Origin: Siphonodentalium dalli
Taxonomy: Eukaryota; Mollusca; Scaphopoda; Gadilida; Siphonodentaliidae
Direction: 5' to 3'
Length of the DNA: 64,000 bases
NCBI GenBank assembly: GCA_032622095.1
Contig: CP136066.1
Coordinates: 131,907,917-131,971,916 of the forward strand
Of this stretch, positions 22,222 through 34,204 are shown piece after piece. The position numbers and the translations under genes were made by a program. The stretch's first letter is position 1, and every line of letters starts with the position of its first letter. The notes under the pieces are model-generated. The model ran no database searches. It saw only the letters and a list, made by a program, of their open reading frames with translations, and was not told where the DNA came from.

Positions 22222-22798
22222 TCTCTCAAAACCACAGCCAAACTGATCTGCAGCGGGGTTGCAACTCTTAACAGATACTATGTGAGGATGTTGCCGATCA
22301 AGAAAGCCGGAATGGTACGATCCAGATCCGGAGATAGACTCCCAAGAAAATCGAGCAGAGATTCCCCCACATACTGAGAAACATTCTTGGTATTCAATTC
22401 TGAGTCATAACTGTTTTTGTCTATCTCTATATCGCGAATTTCTCGCGAGTTTGTCTCCTTCATAGTTTTTATCGATGCTAGTAGATCGTCGTTTTGGTCG
22501 TCAACAATTCTCATCACAGAGCCGACACGTTGTCTCATTGCTAGAATTGACGCGACAGACGGCGACGACAGAATGAGAAGATCGTGACAAAATATTTCAG
22601 ATAGCCTTGAAACAAGCACCCGGTGTGCCAAACTAACACCACCGAGCTCGATGTACTTGGAGTATACATATACGGAGCTCCAACTCAATGATTGATCGCT
22701 TCTCGTGTGACGCAGCTGCCACGTTTCTCGAAGACATGAACTTCTGTCGACAGTCAGAACAAGAAAACCATAGTCAGAAATGGTAACACCACCAAGAT
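22222..22798 (-). pseudogene. Upstream fragment of an interrupted coding sequence (unidentified protein)
   Basis: The minus-strand frame runs without a stop from about 22798 to 22262, well beyond the TTG at 22688, through LVLTVDRSSCLRETWQLRHT, VYVYSKYIELGGVSLAHRVL, VSRLSEIFCHDLLILSSPSV and SPDLDRTIPAFLIGNILT. It then meets one in-frame TAG near 22260 and continues as YLLRVATPLQISLAVVLRDS up to the element end. The next residues of the frame are found at 17428. Upstream, the frame closes at tandem TAA codons near 22800, so the N-terminus is missing. Hydrophobic and charged residues alternate as in a folded domain. Not identified; a mobile-element-associated family is my guess from recollection. 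Confidence 0.55.
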
Positions 22799-22844
22799 CA
22801 TATTATTAGCCATAAATATAAATTATAATATAATTATAATATAA

Positions 22845-22896
22845 AATATTATTCATTAGTTAGCGCTAATATAGGCGCTAACTAATGAATAATATT
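22845..22896. repeat. Perfect 22-bp-arm palindrome
   Basis: Arms AATATTATTCATTAGTTAGC plus GC and their exact reverse complement, around the 8-nt loop TAATATAG. Confidence 0.9.
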
Positions 22897-23109
22897 ATTT
22901 GATTGACTTGTTAAATAACATCTAATAAATATTCATCTTATTCACAACTTTAAGGAGTTCTTCTGGCACACGAGAATATTTATCGCCGTTTGATTTGCAC
23001 CAAGTGATATCGGCGCATATATAATTGATAGAACAGACCTCTATTGTGATGATCGTGTCGTTATTTGTTTAAAATACGTATCAATTGACATATACGCACC
23101 CGTTCCCTC

Positions 23110-23277
23110 ATTAAAATATATCTATCTATTGGTACTGGTCGACCCCCATATATGGGTGTTATCACCAGGCGCAGTCAGTGCAAGTTAGTGGAGAATAGAG
23201 TGATAGGGTGACAAGTTTGTCAGTTAAAAGAATATGTACAGATAAAAGCATTTTAAAAACAAAGGTTGCTGTCAGGT
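23110..23277 (-). other. Probable LINE 3' untranslated region
   Basis: Sequence directly downstream of the minus-strand LINE stop, ending in an A/T-rich ATAGATAGATATATTTTAAT stretch near 23115-23140. The boundary is inferred. Confidence 0.5.
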
Positions 23278-25560
23278 TCATGGTTGTAGCTGATAAGCTC
23301 TCCTCCTGAACTGGTCAGGGTCAGAGAGCTTGATCAGATCAGGCGGGAGTTGGTTCCAGAGTATAGCCGTTGATGGGAAGAATGAATGTCTAAAATAGTT
23401 TGGCCCAGTATGAATTCGACGATAAGTGTCAGCGTTGCTGTATCTGCTGTGTCTGAGTGGTTTCTGAAGGTAATCTGGGATTGTAATATCTACTTGATTA
23501 TGGAGTATTTTACTGAAGAGGGATAATTTTGAGATGGTTCTTCTGTCCTCAAGGGGTTTCAGTTCTAATTCTGTCCTCATTTTTGACAAACTTGAGAATC
23601 TTGAATAGTCATTAAAAATCCAACGGATGGCCCGATTTTGTACTCGTTCAATTTTAGTTATGTTTTCTGAGGTATGAGGGGACCAAATTGCAGCGGCATA
23701 CTCTAACTTTTGTCTAACCATGGCCTGATAACCTGCTTTCTTGGGTGCTTTATTTTGTGTTTTGATATTCCTTTTTAAGAATCCCAGGGACTGATTTGCA
23801 CTTAGAGTTGTTCGTTGTATGTGGGCATTAAATGAGAGATTGTTTGTGAGGTCGATTCCCAAATATCGCGCATTATTGACATGATCAAGTACTTGAGAGT
23901 GTAGGATGTAGTCCCAAATTATGGGTTTTGCTTTGCGGCTGACTGTGAGGACTTGACATTTTTAGGGGTTAAAGGCCATATCCCAATATTGCTCCCATGT
24001 CTGTAGTTTGTTTAGGTCATTTTGAAATTGTTCGCAGTCTTTCGAGTTAGTTATTGTCATGTATAGTGCGGTGTCATCAGCAAATAAGCGTGTTTGAGCA
24101 GTTATGTGGTTTGGTAAATCATTGATGTACACCAGGAACATCAGGGGCCCCAGTTTATAGAGCAATTTGCCATGGTTTACCTTGTCAAAGGCTTTACTGA
24201 AGTCAAGCAAGGTAAAATCAGTCTGCTGTCCTGCATCGAGGCGTCTCAAAAGATCATCAGCTAGTTGCACGAGTTGTGTTTCACATGATTTTCTTTTCCT
24301 GAAGCAATGCTGCAGATCAGAGAGGATCTTATTCTCTTTCAGATGCTTCGTGATGTTGGATGCGATGATGTGCTCAGTTAGTTTGCAGATGATACAGATA
24401 AGGGTGATCGGTCTATAATTTGCTGGGTTTGTTTTATCACCCTTCTTGTATACAGGAACCACATTACCCTTTATCCAGTCCTGTGGAGGACACATTCCTT
24501 CAAGGTCTTTTGAATAATATTGGTAAGAAGGGGGGCAATTTCGTATCGGAGTTGTTTCAGAATAATTGGTTTAATATTGTCTGGCCCAGCTGCTTTGTTT
24601 ATTTTAAGATTTGATAGGAGTTTAAGGATTCCTTCCTCTGATACCTCTATGTTTTCCATGTTGGGATATCCAAAGTTGTTGGTGGTCACAAGGGTTTCAC
24701 TGAAATGGCCCCTGATGGAGGCTAGAGAGAATTGTGACAGAGTGAGAGGGTTCCTGGGTGAGAAGACTGACTGAAATTGATTATTTAGGGTATTTGCTTT
24801 GTCTATATTGTTTGTTTGTATTGTACCTGCTGGGTCTTTTATGAGTCCAACGCTGCTCTGGGACTGTCGGGTATTCTTAATAAATGACAACAGACTCTTA
24901 GTAATTGGTCGGTAGTTGTTGTTTTGAGAGTCGTCACGTGTGTTTTCATTGGCAACTTCAAGGATGGTGCTGAGGTGTTTATCATATGCCAGCTTAATTT
25001 CTTTCTTAGCTAGACGTTTCATGGCCCTGTGCTTTTGTTTAATTACTGGATTGACTGATCTTTTCATCTGTTGGTATAGGTGGTCCCTCCTTTTGATAAT
25101 GCGCTTGATACGTTTGTTGATCCAGGCTAGAGGTGTTTTGGTTTTAATGTTTTTTCTTAGGGAAAATTTTTGAGGTACCTATTTAAATGTGGTGTTTGAA
25201 CTGGGTCCATATTTCCTCTACTGATATCTTGGAGCAAAAGATGGTGGCAAAGTTAGTTCGGATGTATTCCCTGAAGCTCTCCCAGTCTGCTTTGGAGTAT
25301 AGATATACTGTTCTAGGTGATGCTTTGGTGATTGATGGTTTTAGATTTGCTGTTATGCATACAATATCGTGGTCGGATACTCCTGAATTTATGTTGATTG
25401 TTTGTATGTGTGCGGGATCTGATGTTAAGACCAGGTCTAGAGTGTTTTTGTCTCTGGTTTCCCCTCTGAATACTTGTGTTAGGTGAAATCGTCAAGTAGG
25501 TCGATAAATTCTTCATAGAGCTTTAGGTTGGGACACTTGCTTCTTATTTTGGGTATATTT
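23278..25560 (-). pseudogene. LINE ORF2: endonuclease tail plus reverse transcriptase (jockey/CR1 group), broken
   Basis: Minus-strand order: end of the apurinic endonuclease with GVSDHDIVC near 25375; a linker with KKEIKLAYDKH; reverse transcriptase with AAGPDNI near 24590, VVPVYKKGDKTNPANYRPI near 24440, FTLLDFSKAFDKVNHGKLL near 24190 and the catalytic LFADDTALY near 24070; then the C-terminal region with LEYAAAIWSPHTSENITKIE and RVQNRAIRWIF. Defects: 5' truncation within the endonuclease, a frame change near 24490, an internal deletion that fuses KLLYKL straight to GPLMF near 24155 (about 45 residues usually lie between), and an in-frame TAA at 23962-23964. It would not make an active enzyme. 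Its C-terminal part aligns in layout with the 3786-4561 fragment but is clearly a different lineage. Confidence 0.9.
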
Positions 25561-28389
25561 TCCTAAAATCTATATATACCTCCCATTTTAGGGAACATTC
25601 GCGAATTCGGGGACTTCCGTGAACTCCGCAAATAGGGACCTATTGCAAATCGTCGCACCCAATGCATTTTGTAAACAAATACGATTGACATGCGTTTTAA
25701 CGAGGTGATCTTTAATTAAATGAAAGAAGCAATGCTACATAAAACTATTTGTCACGGACTCAGCCAGTGTGCCATATATCTGTGTCAACTAAGGTCGCTT
25801 TGTGTGGTAAAAGTGAAAAGTGAAAGTGGAAATTCGGAAAATCCTATTGAAAATGAAAGTACAATTTTGGGAATTTCGCGGCAGATTGAGAGAATCTATA
25901 CTATTGAAAGTGAATGTACGATTCCTGGAATTCTATCAGATATCGCGACTCTGCTCGTTTTCGTGATCATAGGTTACATGGCGCCTATATGATCACGAAA
26001 ACGAGTCGAGTCACGATACACCCATCGGTACAAACACATTGTGTATACGATACAATTTTGACTTGATGAACAGAAAATAAAAGATCGCGGTTACTACAAC
26101 AGAACAGACATGCGCACTCCAATTAAAATTACCCATAATTCACTTCACTACACCAGGGGCTCCCAATGGGTTATACATTATTTTCAGGCTATCAGATTAT
26201 TTATATTTTCAACAACATATTATTACACCGGCGACTTTAAGTTTACAATTTCAGCCTGTCGTGACTCTATCGATACGATTGAGTCATATTTTCAAAAACA
26301 TATTATACACCGGTTGCGTTAACTTTACAATTTCAGCATCTACGTGATTATATCGGTACGATTGAGTAAGGTACAAAAAAAAATCTCCCACACTGCATTC
26401 GCCCAGTCGACCACAGAAAATCAAAATCTCCAAAACAACTTACACCATCTTGTGGCGTAATGATAGCGATCATCTACAGCATGTAGATCGCTGAGCGTAC
26501 CACTGACTCGGAGATATTTTGTCGGAATTTCGCCCGATTTGCCTTAAAATATAGGACGGTCTCCACCTGGATGGATTTCTCAGGTCCTGCTCTACATCAC
26601 AACGCTCACCACAGAATAGACAATCGGTTCTGAAATTGAATAGTGCAATTTCAGATCGCCTTTTTGTGGCGGTGATATATTTACATGTAAATGTAAATAA
26701 TGCATCAAATGTAGGATTTTAATAATATCTGCATGTGCATGTCTTACTAACTCTTTAACACTTAATTAGTCCGTAATTAATCTTAACTGCACTTCACTAT
26801 CCCTCATAAACAAATCGTATTGCTTTAATATTTAGTTTCGCGCTAAAACCTAAGTCAGCCCAATACTTTTAATTGGGATGGGTTGGTTTAACCGCGAAAT
26901 GTCAGTTGGTTTTCATTGTTGAAATCTAGTTGCTGTGTTTTCAACAAACTCTTATAAACAGTTAAATAATGGAACTAAAGTTCTATTATGGTTTGCTAAA
27001 CTATTCTACAAGTACAAGGAGACATCCAGACTCAAAACTCATCGTTTAGGTATGTTCAATGTACTTTTATGTTCGTTTCAATGTTATATATTTTAACCCA
27101 TTTTTCCTATTGTCGTCAATAGAGATCCACTTGTGATTCTCCATAATTGGAATATGTCCGTTTTATAATTATGGATAGTTTACTTTATAATATGGTAAAC
27201 TATAATTAATTCTCATTTAATTGCATATTTATAGTTATAACATATTCATCTATACTTTGTGTTTGTGAAACTTCAAGTAGTAGTTTGTAGAAAGTCTCTG
27301 ACAGGAGCATTAATATATCCCTTATGTGTGTATAGGTTATTCTATATAACTAGTAGTATGATTGTGTAAGGGTGTATTATGTCTGTATGTTGGGAGGTAT
27401 ACCTCTTCCCTTAATCTATAAATTAGGACTTGTTTATTTATGTTTGTAGAGTCTACATAGACATAATTATCTACATATCTACATCTATACATATCTACAA
27501 AGATTGATGATAAAGTAGTGTTGGAGTTGAGAATGTGATGATGAGTTTTTGATGAAAATATAGATAGAGATATAAAGTAATGTATTGAACTTTATTACTC
27601 CCAGCACATAATGTTAACTAAGAGAGCACCAGCCCAAAATGATGACTAAGCTACGAGTTGGTTGAGATGGAAAGAAAGGCGTAGACTTTATATATAATGT
27701 TATTTGAACCTTGAGATAAATGTATATGATTCCATGGAACTATCTCGTGAATAATAACTGAGTTAGCCGGATATCCGTGGAGTTATATTTTCATTTTGGC
27801 TGGAGGCATTTCGTGTGAGCTTACATTGGCGCTTTATTTGCGTTTCCCAGCCGTTTCCAAAGATCTAGGGTGCAAATATTTATCAATTCAAGATCTGTGC
27901 TAATCTAGAACGAGATTGCGATCGGCTTCGTATCGAGGCCGCAGAACTGTGTGTAGTCCATCGCCATAGACTTCACTATATGTTAAGATTTTTTCAACCC
28001 GCTTGGGTAAAACTTTAACGAAACGACTACTCGAGTCTTCACACCTGTACAGGCTTGCGAAAAAACAAAGGTTTGCCATGACAACCAAGTTCCTGATAAA
28101 CATCAATACAAGGAACAGGTGAACAGAAGCTCGAAACAACAAACAAAATGAGTAAGAAAATGTAATCAAAAGCTTAACAAATGGGAAGAGATTCAAATAA
28201 CAAATATCATCAAGCAATAAGATGGCAAACAATTAACCGAACAATGGATGCAAGGAGAGGACGAGGAAATCTGAGATTTGATTCGAATCAGACAATCGCA
28301 CGAACACGTCTATGCAAGGTGAGTGACAAGAAGACATTGACGACATACACATGTATGTACAGCGAAGAATGTGAGTGTTCAGAGACCAC
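25561..28389. other. No gene recognised; small hairpin inside
   Basis: AT-rich unique-looking sequence. A hairpin lies at 25954-26005. A plausible but unproven splice-donor context occurs near 28318. Minus-strand frame 27900-28232 is a weak, hydrophobic, low-information reading and is not called. Confidence 0.5.
25954..26005. repeat. Hairpin with about 18-bp arms
   Basis: CTCGTTTTCGTGATCATAGG and CCTATATGATCACGAAAACG-AG face each other around GTTACATGGCG; one extra base sits in the right arm. Confidence 0.8.
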
Positions 28390-28430
28390 AACGCTCTTTA
28401 TTTAAAACATTTTAAAACAACGCTCTTTAT
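28390..28430 (+). repeat. Two AACGCTCTTTAT boxes
   Basis: The 12-mer occurs at 28390-28401 and 28419-28430, each followed by TTAAAAC. The same word recurs in the 32.5-kb and 63-kb repeats. Confidence 0.8.
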
Positions 28431-28767
28431 TTAAAACGTTTTCTCGCGGCTGATAGGAGGGGGAATCGCAGATATGTTGGATATGCCTATGCTCATTATC
28501 ACTACTGAATTCGGCCCCCTGGTTCAATGTTTTGGTGACAATCAGCGGGATTTAGTTGAAATTTTCACAAAAATCTATACTTTCGGCCGATATTTTCGCT
28601 GCATTTTGGATTTTTTTTAGCTGGCGTCGATACCAAATCGACGATTCTGGTATCTGAAACCGTTTTCAGTCCAAAACCGGCGTTTGTAGTATATTTTCAA
28701 CAGCAAACTAGGGATTTAAGAGAAAAAAGTGTTTTTCGATCTATTTTTTAGGTCATTTTTAGCTCTT

Positions 28768-28875
28768 TAAAAACACTTCTTCGAATATTTCCGTTATTTC
28801 GTCAAAAACTCTTCTTCAAATATCTCCGTTAATTCGTCAAAAACACTTCTTCTCATGCAAATCGCCGTTATTTAG
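28768..28875 (+). repeat. 35-bp minisatellite, three copies
   Basis: AAAACACTTCTTCGAATATT then TCCGTTATTTCGTC, repeated with substitutions near 28770, 28804 and 28839. Confidence 0.85.
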
Positions 28876-29388
28876 TAAATTAACATTCTTTATAGAGTTA
28901 TTGCCCTTCATATTAAATATGAAGCTAACATACATGATTAGCTTTTCATGTCGTCATTTAGTGGACAATCCCAAGATCGCGTGCCACGCGTGGTCGGATT
29001 GTCCATTAATTAACGAACATTTTAGGTACGGATTGTCCTTTTATAAATGGCCAATCCTTGAAGAATTGCCTGCTTTAAATTATCCAGAATCAGAAATCAG
29101 TTTACAACAATTGTTTCCGTTGACATATATATATATTATACAGTTCATTTGGATTCCGCAAGGTCCAGGAAGTCGGCGATTTGCGCGAAAATAGGCAAGC
29201 TATCTCTAGAATCCACGAAACGTCCGATTCATCTCAACGAGTGTCTTAATTCTGTATTTCACAAATAGTATATCGATATAATGCATCTTTGTGTGTAGTT
29301 TATCGTAAACATAACGTTCCAATTACGATAATTAATCAGTTTTACGTCCTTAGAAACTTGAGTTTGTTATCTCCATTATGACGTCACA
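28876..29388. other. No gene recognised
   Basis: A 97-codon frame at 28901-29194 shows no domain or start context. Nothing else stands out. Confidence 0.45.
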
Positions 29389-29635
29389 ATGCACCATGGT
29401 ATACCAAGGTTTTGGCTATGTAAGTACTATGATTTACCGTGGTATACATCTGGGGTCCTCAACATGCACCGTGGTATACACATGTTTTTCATCTATGTGG
29501 CGTGTTTTACCGTGGTACACACTGATGACCATAACCATATGTGCACCATGGTATACCAGGTTTGTTCGGCTATGTACCACGGTTTACTGTGGTATACCGT
29601 GGTATATACTGAGGTATTACCATGATTGTTAGAAA
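29389..29635. repeat. ACCATGGTATACC / ACCGTGGTATAC cluster, locus 2
   Basis: At least eight variants of the word CACC(A/G)TGGTATAC in 250 bp, in both half-orientations, with irregular spacing. Confidence 0.75.
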
Positions 29636-31059
29636 ACGTATAGAAAACTTACACAGGTGATATGCGTACGCTAACCCATAAGTGGGACCTTTCAGTGGGA
29701 TGCATGTCATGTGTGTTGGTCTGACATGTCCCTGATGCGACCCTTATTATGACCGATACACTCCTGACCTTGTGGTAAATGTCGACAAATCAACTTATTT
29801 ATTACTCCGGCATTCCCTTTATAAAGAAATGGAGATAATTGCCCCTCCCCATTTACTAATATTATTAGTAACATGACAGACATTGTCTGATTTTACCATT
29901 GTAGGCTCCAGTCGAATTAATTGTTTGTTAAGCAACCATTATTGTATCATTTCCTAATGTATAAACCAAAATGTTGTTGTGTTATACATATATATATTTA
30001 TATGACTGTCTATGAGCAGGCTTATCAACAGATCAATGACTCATATTAATCAAATGATTTGTAACACAAGCAGCCTCATTCACAGTGCATGCATAATGTA
30101 CCATCAGACAGTGCCATTTACACGTGTAAACACGAAATCTACGGACAGACAGGCAGAAATAATCCTGAGCCGAAAATGAAAAATCTCAGCACACGTGGCA
30201 AATCCGACCACCCTGGCCCAATTCGCCTAACTTATCAAACTAATATATATTCTTGATAACGAAAATTTATTGAAACTTACAACCCATCGATTCATAATCG
30301 TGGAGAGTACCACGAAAACATCTAAAAAGTATTTAATGCGATTTTCTGGGAGAAAACAGGTACATCGAATTTTAGAATTTTTCACGAATCCACGATTGTG
30401 TTCGAATGCCCAGAACGGAGTAACCCAGATGGTTTTAAAAGCTCTATCGGGGGCAGAGTATTTATATCAGCGCTAATAACGACAGAGTAGGAATATTATC
30501 GCTGTTGGATAATTATATACGGCATGTATGCATGGTACAGATTGCAATAATCCCGCCTGCCCCATGTATATAATGTATATAACTATATGCCATGTAAATA
30601 TGTTAAATGTCTCAATACCCATGTAATTTTGAGTGACGAGAATGAACAATTGATTGGTGTTTTTTTTATATACGGCAACAGTTAAAAACATATTGGATAA
30701 AGGAAACAGTTTGTTGATGTGAGAAAAAGATACAATTCAGTGAGGAAAACATTTTGAAGAGGTGTGAAACAATCTATATGAGGCGTGCGAGTTTAAAAAA
30801 CTGAGCCGTATGAAGTTACGATCATATGGAAGCGGATATTAAAATATATGAGAAAGAACAACTGAGGTGGAACTAATAAAAATGGTAAAAGAAATCACAG
30901 CGATATCTAGACTGAAACAATTCTGATGTTTTGAAGATGACATAATTATGATGTAATAATAAAACAAATTCTCATGAGCTGTGGCTGCTCATAAATATGT
31001 TAACTTCTGATTATTTAGGGTACCCGGTATGTCATTTTTAAATGGGTTTTTACATGGCT
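29636..31059. other. No gene recognised
   Basis: AT-rich sequence. Short open frames near 30270-30691 carry no recognisable feature. Confidence 0.5.
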
Positions 31060-31260
31060 AAATTACCAGAGTATATCATTGTAAACCTGTCTTTACAAGA
31101 GAAGAGCATAGTAAACCATGGTTCTTCTTCTATAAAGGTGCATTTACCGCAATTTTGCGTATTATCGCACCGTGATGTTTTACCGGCTTTTACGAAAGTG
31201 TAAACCTGACTTCGCCACAGTTTACCAGAGTAGAGCATGGTAAACCATGGTTTACCGGAC
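31060..31260. repeat. GTAAACCATGGTTTACC cluster, locus 3
   Basis: Variants at about 31110 (AGTAAACCATGG) and 31237-31255 (GGTAAACCATGGTTTACC), with ACCAGAGTA words between, as at 13475-14320. Confidence 0.7.
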
Positions 31261-32495
31261 TTTTGCCATCTGGAGTTGGTTTTGTTTAGGGATGGTCAAT
31301 TGATGTTTTATAATTGGATGGTGTCGATCTGCATGGAGTGTCAATTGTTCGCTGCAATGTGCATGATGACATGTTTCGTTTTCCCTTGCATGATATTGAT
31401 GCAAGATTTAAGCAGCTTACCGTACATAAATTGCACATGTGATTTGGGTAGAAACAGGTTAGAACAGCTCAGCATTATGTTAGTTTCGTATGTTAATCAC
31501 CCCTGCAACATTAGCAGCATATTAGATCTAGTGTGCAAAATATTTCTAACCTCATTGCTCACATTAGCATAGCTTAGTATTCATACTGGGTATAGATTTC
31601 TCCCAGTCTGCCCATGGTGTGTCCAAAAATGTAACTTAGACTAAGTTAGTGCAGGTTAGAGATTAGAAATTTAGTTCGGCCAATGCTTTCTTTCAAGTTT
31701 CTTGACACAAATCCCCAGGCATGTATGGACCATTTAATGACTTTCACATCTGGGTTTTATCCCCAGTTCAGACCAGGACTCCTATGCTAAAGGATTTTAT
31801 GGCCCTGATAAGAACTACCTAGTATTCTGTTCAATTCACTTGGAGTTTACAATTCCCAAGTTAAAGCTGCTTGTTTTCTGTGGGACTGATAGGATAAGTT
31901 GTTCTTGTTTGGTGAATTAAAACCTCGTTGTTTTTTTTCATGGCAGGGTAAGTGACTGCATGCATTTAAAATAACAGTTAAGAATTTAAGACACGAGAAA
32001 ATCGTGACTTTTGTCAATTTCCTTTCCAAAATTGAACCTTAAACATTTCATAATGATAGTATTATGGTTTTTACATTGAAATTAAAGGTCAATTTATAAT
32101 TATTCAGTTATTCATTCATGTATAATAATATATAGAATCTTTTTCAGTTTTCATATCTCATTCACACATCATGGCAGTTTTAAGGGCATATGGTCTCGTG
32201 TGTGCCTTTACTGCGTGTTCTAGTATCTAATTTATCAACCAGGTAGACTACATGTATATTAAAGTTGATTTAAATTTTATTTTCAAATACGATCAATCTT
32301 ATTTCTAGAATAAATAATGATGGACCATCACATCAAATAATCTAAATTCTGCTATTGTTTATGGATTCTAGTTAGTAATTAGACAGAACAAATGTGCAAA
32401 TCTATTTACAAAATGAATGAATTGTAGGAAATAAACAATTTATGGCAGTTTTCATCGAATTTTTACAGTTATTTGGAATATTCCATGAAGAGCAG
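31261..32495. other. No gene recognised
   Basis: A 111-codon frame at 31237-31572 begins inside the preceding repeat cluster and shows cysteine-rich but non-specific composition. I do not support it as a gene. Confidence 0.45.
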
Positions 32496-33002
32496 TTAAA
32501 GGCACGTGCGGCCTTAATTGTCAAAAATATTCATATTTGTTCCAAACACCATAAACAGAAAAACAGTAAAACGCATACAGTTCCGTTCATATATACCATG
32601 ACCATCGCGTAAACAGCATGTTATCATAAAGACCTACTATATTTTACCCCAGCAAGAGCCTGGTTATGTTACAGAAGACAGCACAATGCTACAGGCTAAT
32701 CACACACAAATGATATAAACGCTCTTTATTAGTTCCATATTAGGTATTCACCAACAAAGAACGCTCTTTATGTTTAATTACCATCATAATATAAACAAAC
32801 ACCAGAAAAGTTACTTTTTACTCTTTTGTTTACATAACAATGGTCAAACATATGACCATAACATACTGTTTATGCGATATTTCTTATTTGTATACGGACA
32901 AAGTCTATCTACATTTTGATGTTCTTTCTGTTTGTGGCGGTTTTTGACGGGTGGATATATTTTCACAGGATACCCACCGCCAAGGCCAACCGTGTCTTTA
33001 AC
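32496..33002 (+). repeat. Dispersed repeat B, copy 1 (inverted partner at 63352)
   Basis: Reverse complement of 63352-63852 over about 500 bp with scattered differences. Shared words include GCACGTG, ATATATACCATGACCATCGC, AAACAGCATGTTATCATAAA, TATACGGACAAAGTCTATCT and GATACCCACCGCCAAGGCCA. Contains two AACGCTCTTTAT boxes at 32718 and 32760. Short open frames (FLFVAVFDGW) occur in both copies but there is no start or domain support. Confidence 0.85.
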
Positions 33003-33200
33003 ATGAACATTGCAGTGTATGTGATGTATATTTTATGTATTTATATAGTTTTTAAAAGCAATACCGTATGGTATGATATATTGTTTGTGTGTGTTTTTTT
33101 CTTCACAAATTGTTACCCAGCTGGACGTATGTATAATTACTTTAAAGTTAATTTGATAACCTGCCTGCACATGTGGCATTTTTATACATTCCTGATGTGA

Positions 33201-33335
33201 AATTTACTAACATAGAACTAACGTGCTAATTTGCTAACATAAGGCATATGTGCAATTTTACAGCTCTTTAGATCTATAAAATTGCACATATGCTTTATGT
33301 TAGCAAATTTGCACGTTAGTTCTACGTTAGAAATT
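33201..33335. repeat. Long near-perfect hairpin with 60-bp arms
   Basis: Left arm 33201-33260 and right arm 33277-33335 are reverse complements with about five differences, around the 16-nt loop CAGCTCTTTAGATCTA. Arms contain CTAACATA, ACTAACGTGC and GCATATGTGCAATTTTA. Could be a solo miniature foldback element or the source of a hairpin RNA. Confidence 0.85.
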
Positions 33336-33725
33336 TGGTTGAGAATTTTCCAACGTATAACTAATGTGCATTTACGCTAACCTGACCACATGTGCAATAT
33401 GTTAGTTTTTAAGCTCCGCCCATCTCACTTTTGACAGTTAAATTACAACATTAGTTCTACAGTAGTCCTACGTTGGCAATCAGATTAGAAATCCGCTTAG
33501 ATCTAATGTGGTTTTAGGTTAGCAGTTTTTGGTAAGGGTTGGGCTGTGTTGTAAAATTAAATCCAAAATTAAAGGTAGCCTAATTAATCAACACAATTAA
33601 GGCCGCGGAATGGGGGCTGGGTGGATCCAATATGGTAGCGACTCATTTACTTCGCTATATACTGGCAGAATATAGCTGCCCGGCCTGATCTGCCCAAAGA
33701 CGAAAAACGGACTGGCAAGACTGGC

Positions 33726-33805
33726 TAGAGTGTCGTATCCGACACTTTAGCCGAACTGCTAAAGTGTCGTATACGGCACTTTAGCCAACTGATAAAGTGC
33801 CGTAG
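33726..33805. repeat. AAGTGTCGTATACGGCACTTTAGC palindrome cluster
   Basis: Three consecutive variants of GTGTCGTAT(A/C)CG(A/G)CACTTTAGC joined by CGAACTGCTAA-type words. Related clusters sit near 38105, 44394, 56134 and 58833. Confidence 0.8.
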
Positions 33806-34204
33806 ATATAGGCGTTGCTTGGCATGTATAAGTGTACGTAGAATGACGACAACGTCAACTGCGCGTATTCGGCACATGCAATTTCAATGCCTGTGCCCTA
33901 GTGGATTCCTGCCGTATATGGCAACATTTCGACAGTTTTTCAAGTTAAGTAAAAAGAGCGATAAATAGCGTTTTTGGTGAAGACATGGTATTTCTTGATA
34001 TTACATCAAGGATGAATGGGCACTTTATTCCTACCGCCACGGAGGATGTGGTGTGAATTCCCTCTTTCGTCGACACTGCATGCATGTTAAGAAACACGGA
34101 GTCAAGTGGGGGTAAGCCGTTTAAGAATCATCAGTAGGCCCACCGGTGCAATAAAGCAATATTAAATTATTGGCTTCTGATCTACCCTTAGCCGAAACCG
34201 ATAC

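Noticed and set aside
27900-28232. 110-codon minus-strand frame
   Set aside because: Hydrophobic, low-information start and no recognisable domain; no splice or promoter support strong enough to call a gene.
32916-33200. Small hydrophobic frame shared with the 63.3-kb inverted copy
   Set aside because: The shared part is only about 30 codons and differs in frame context between the two copies, as expected for a non-coding dispersed repeat.
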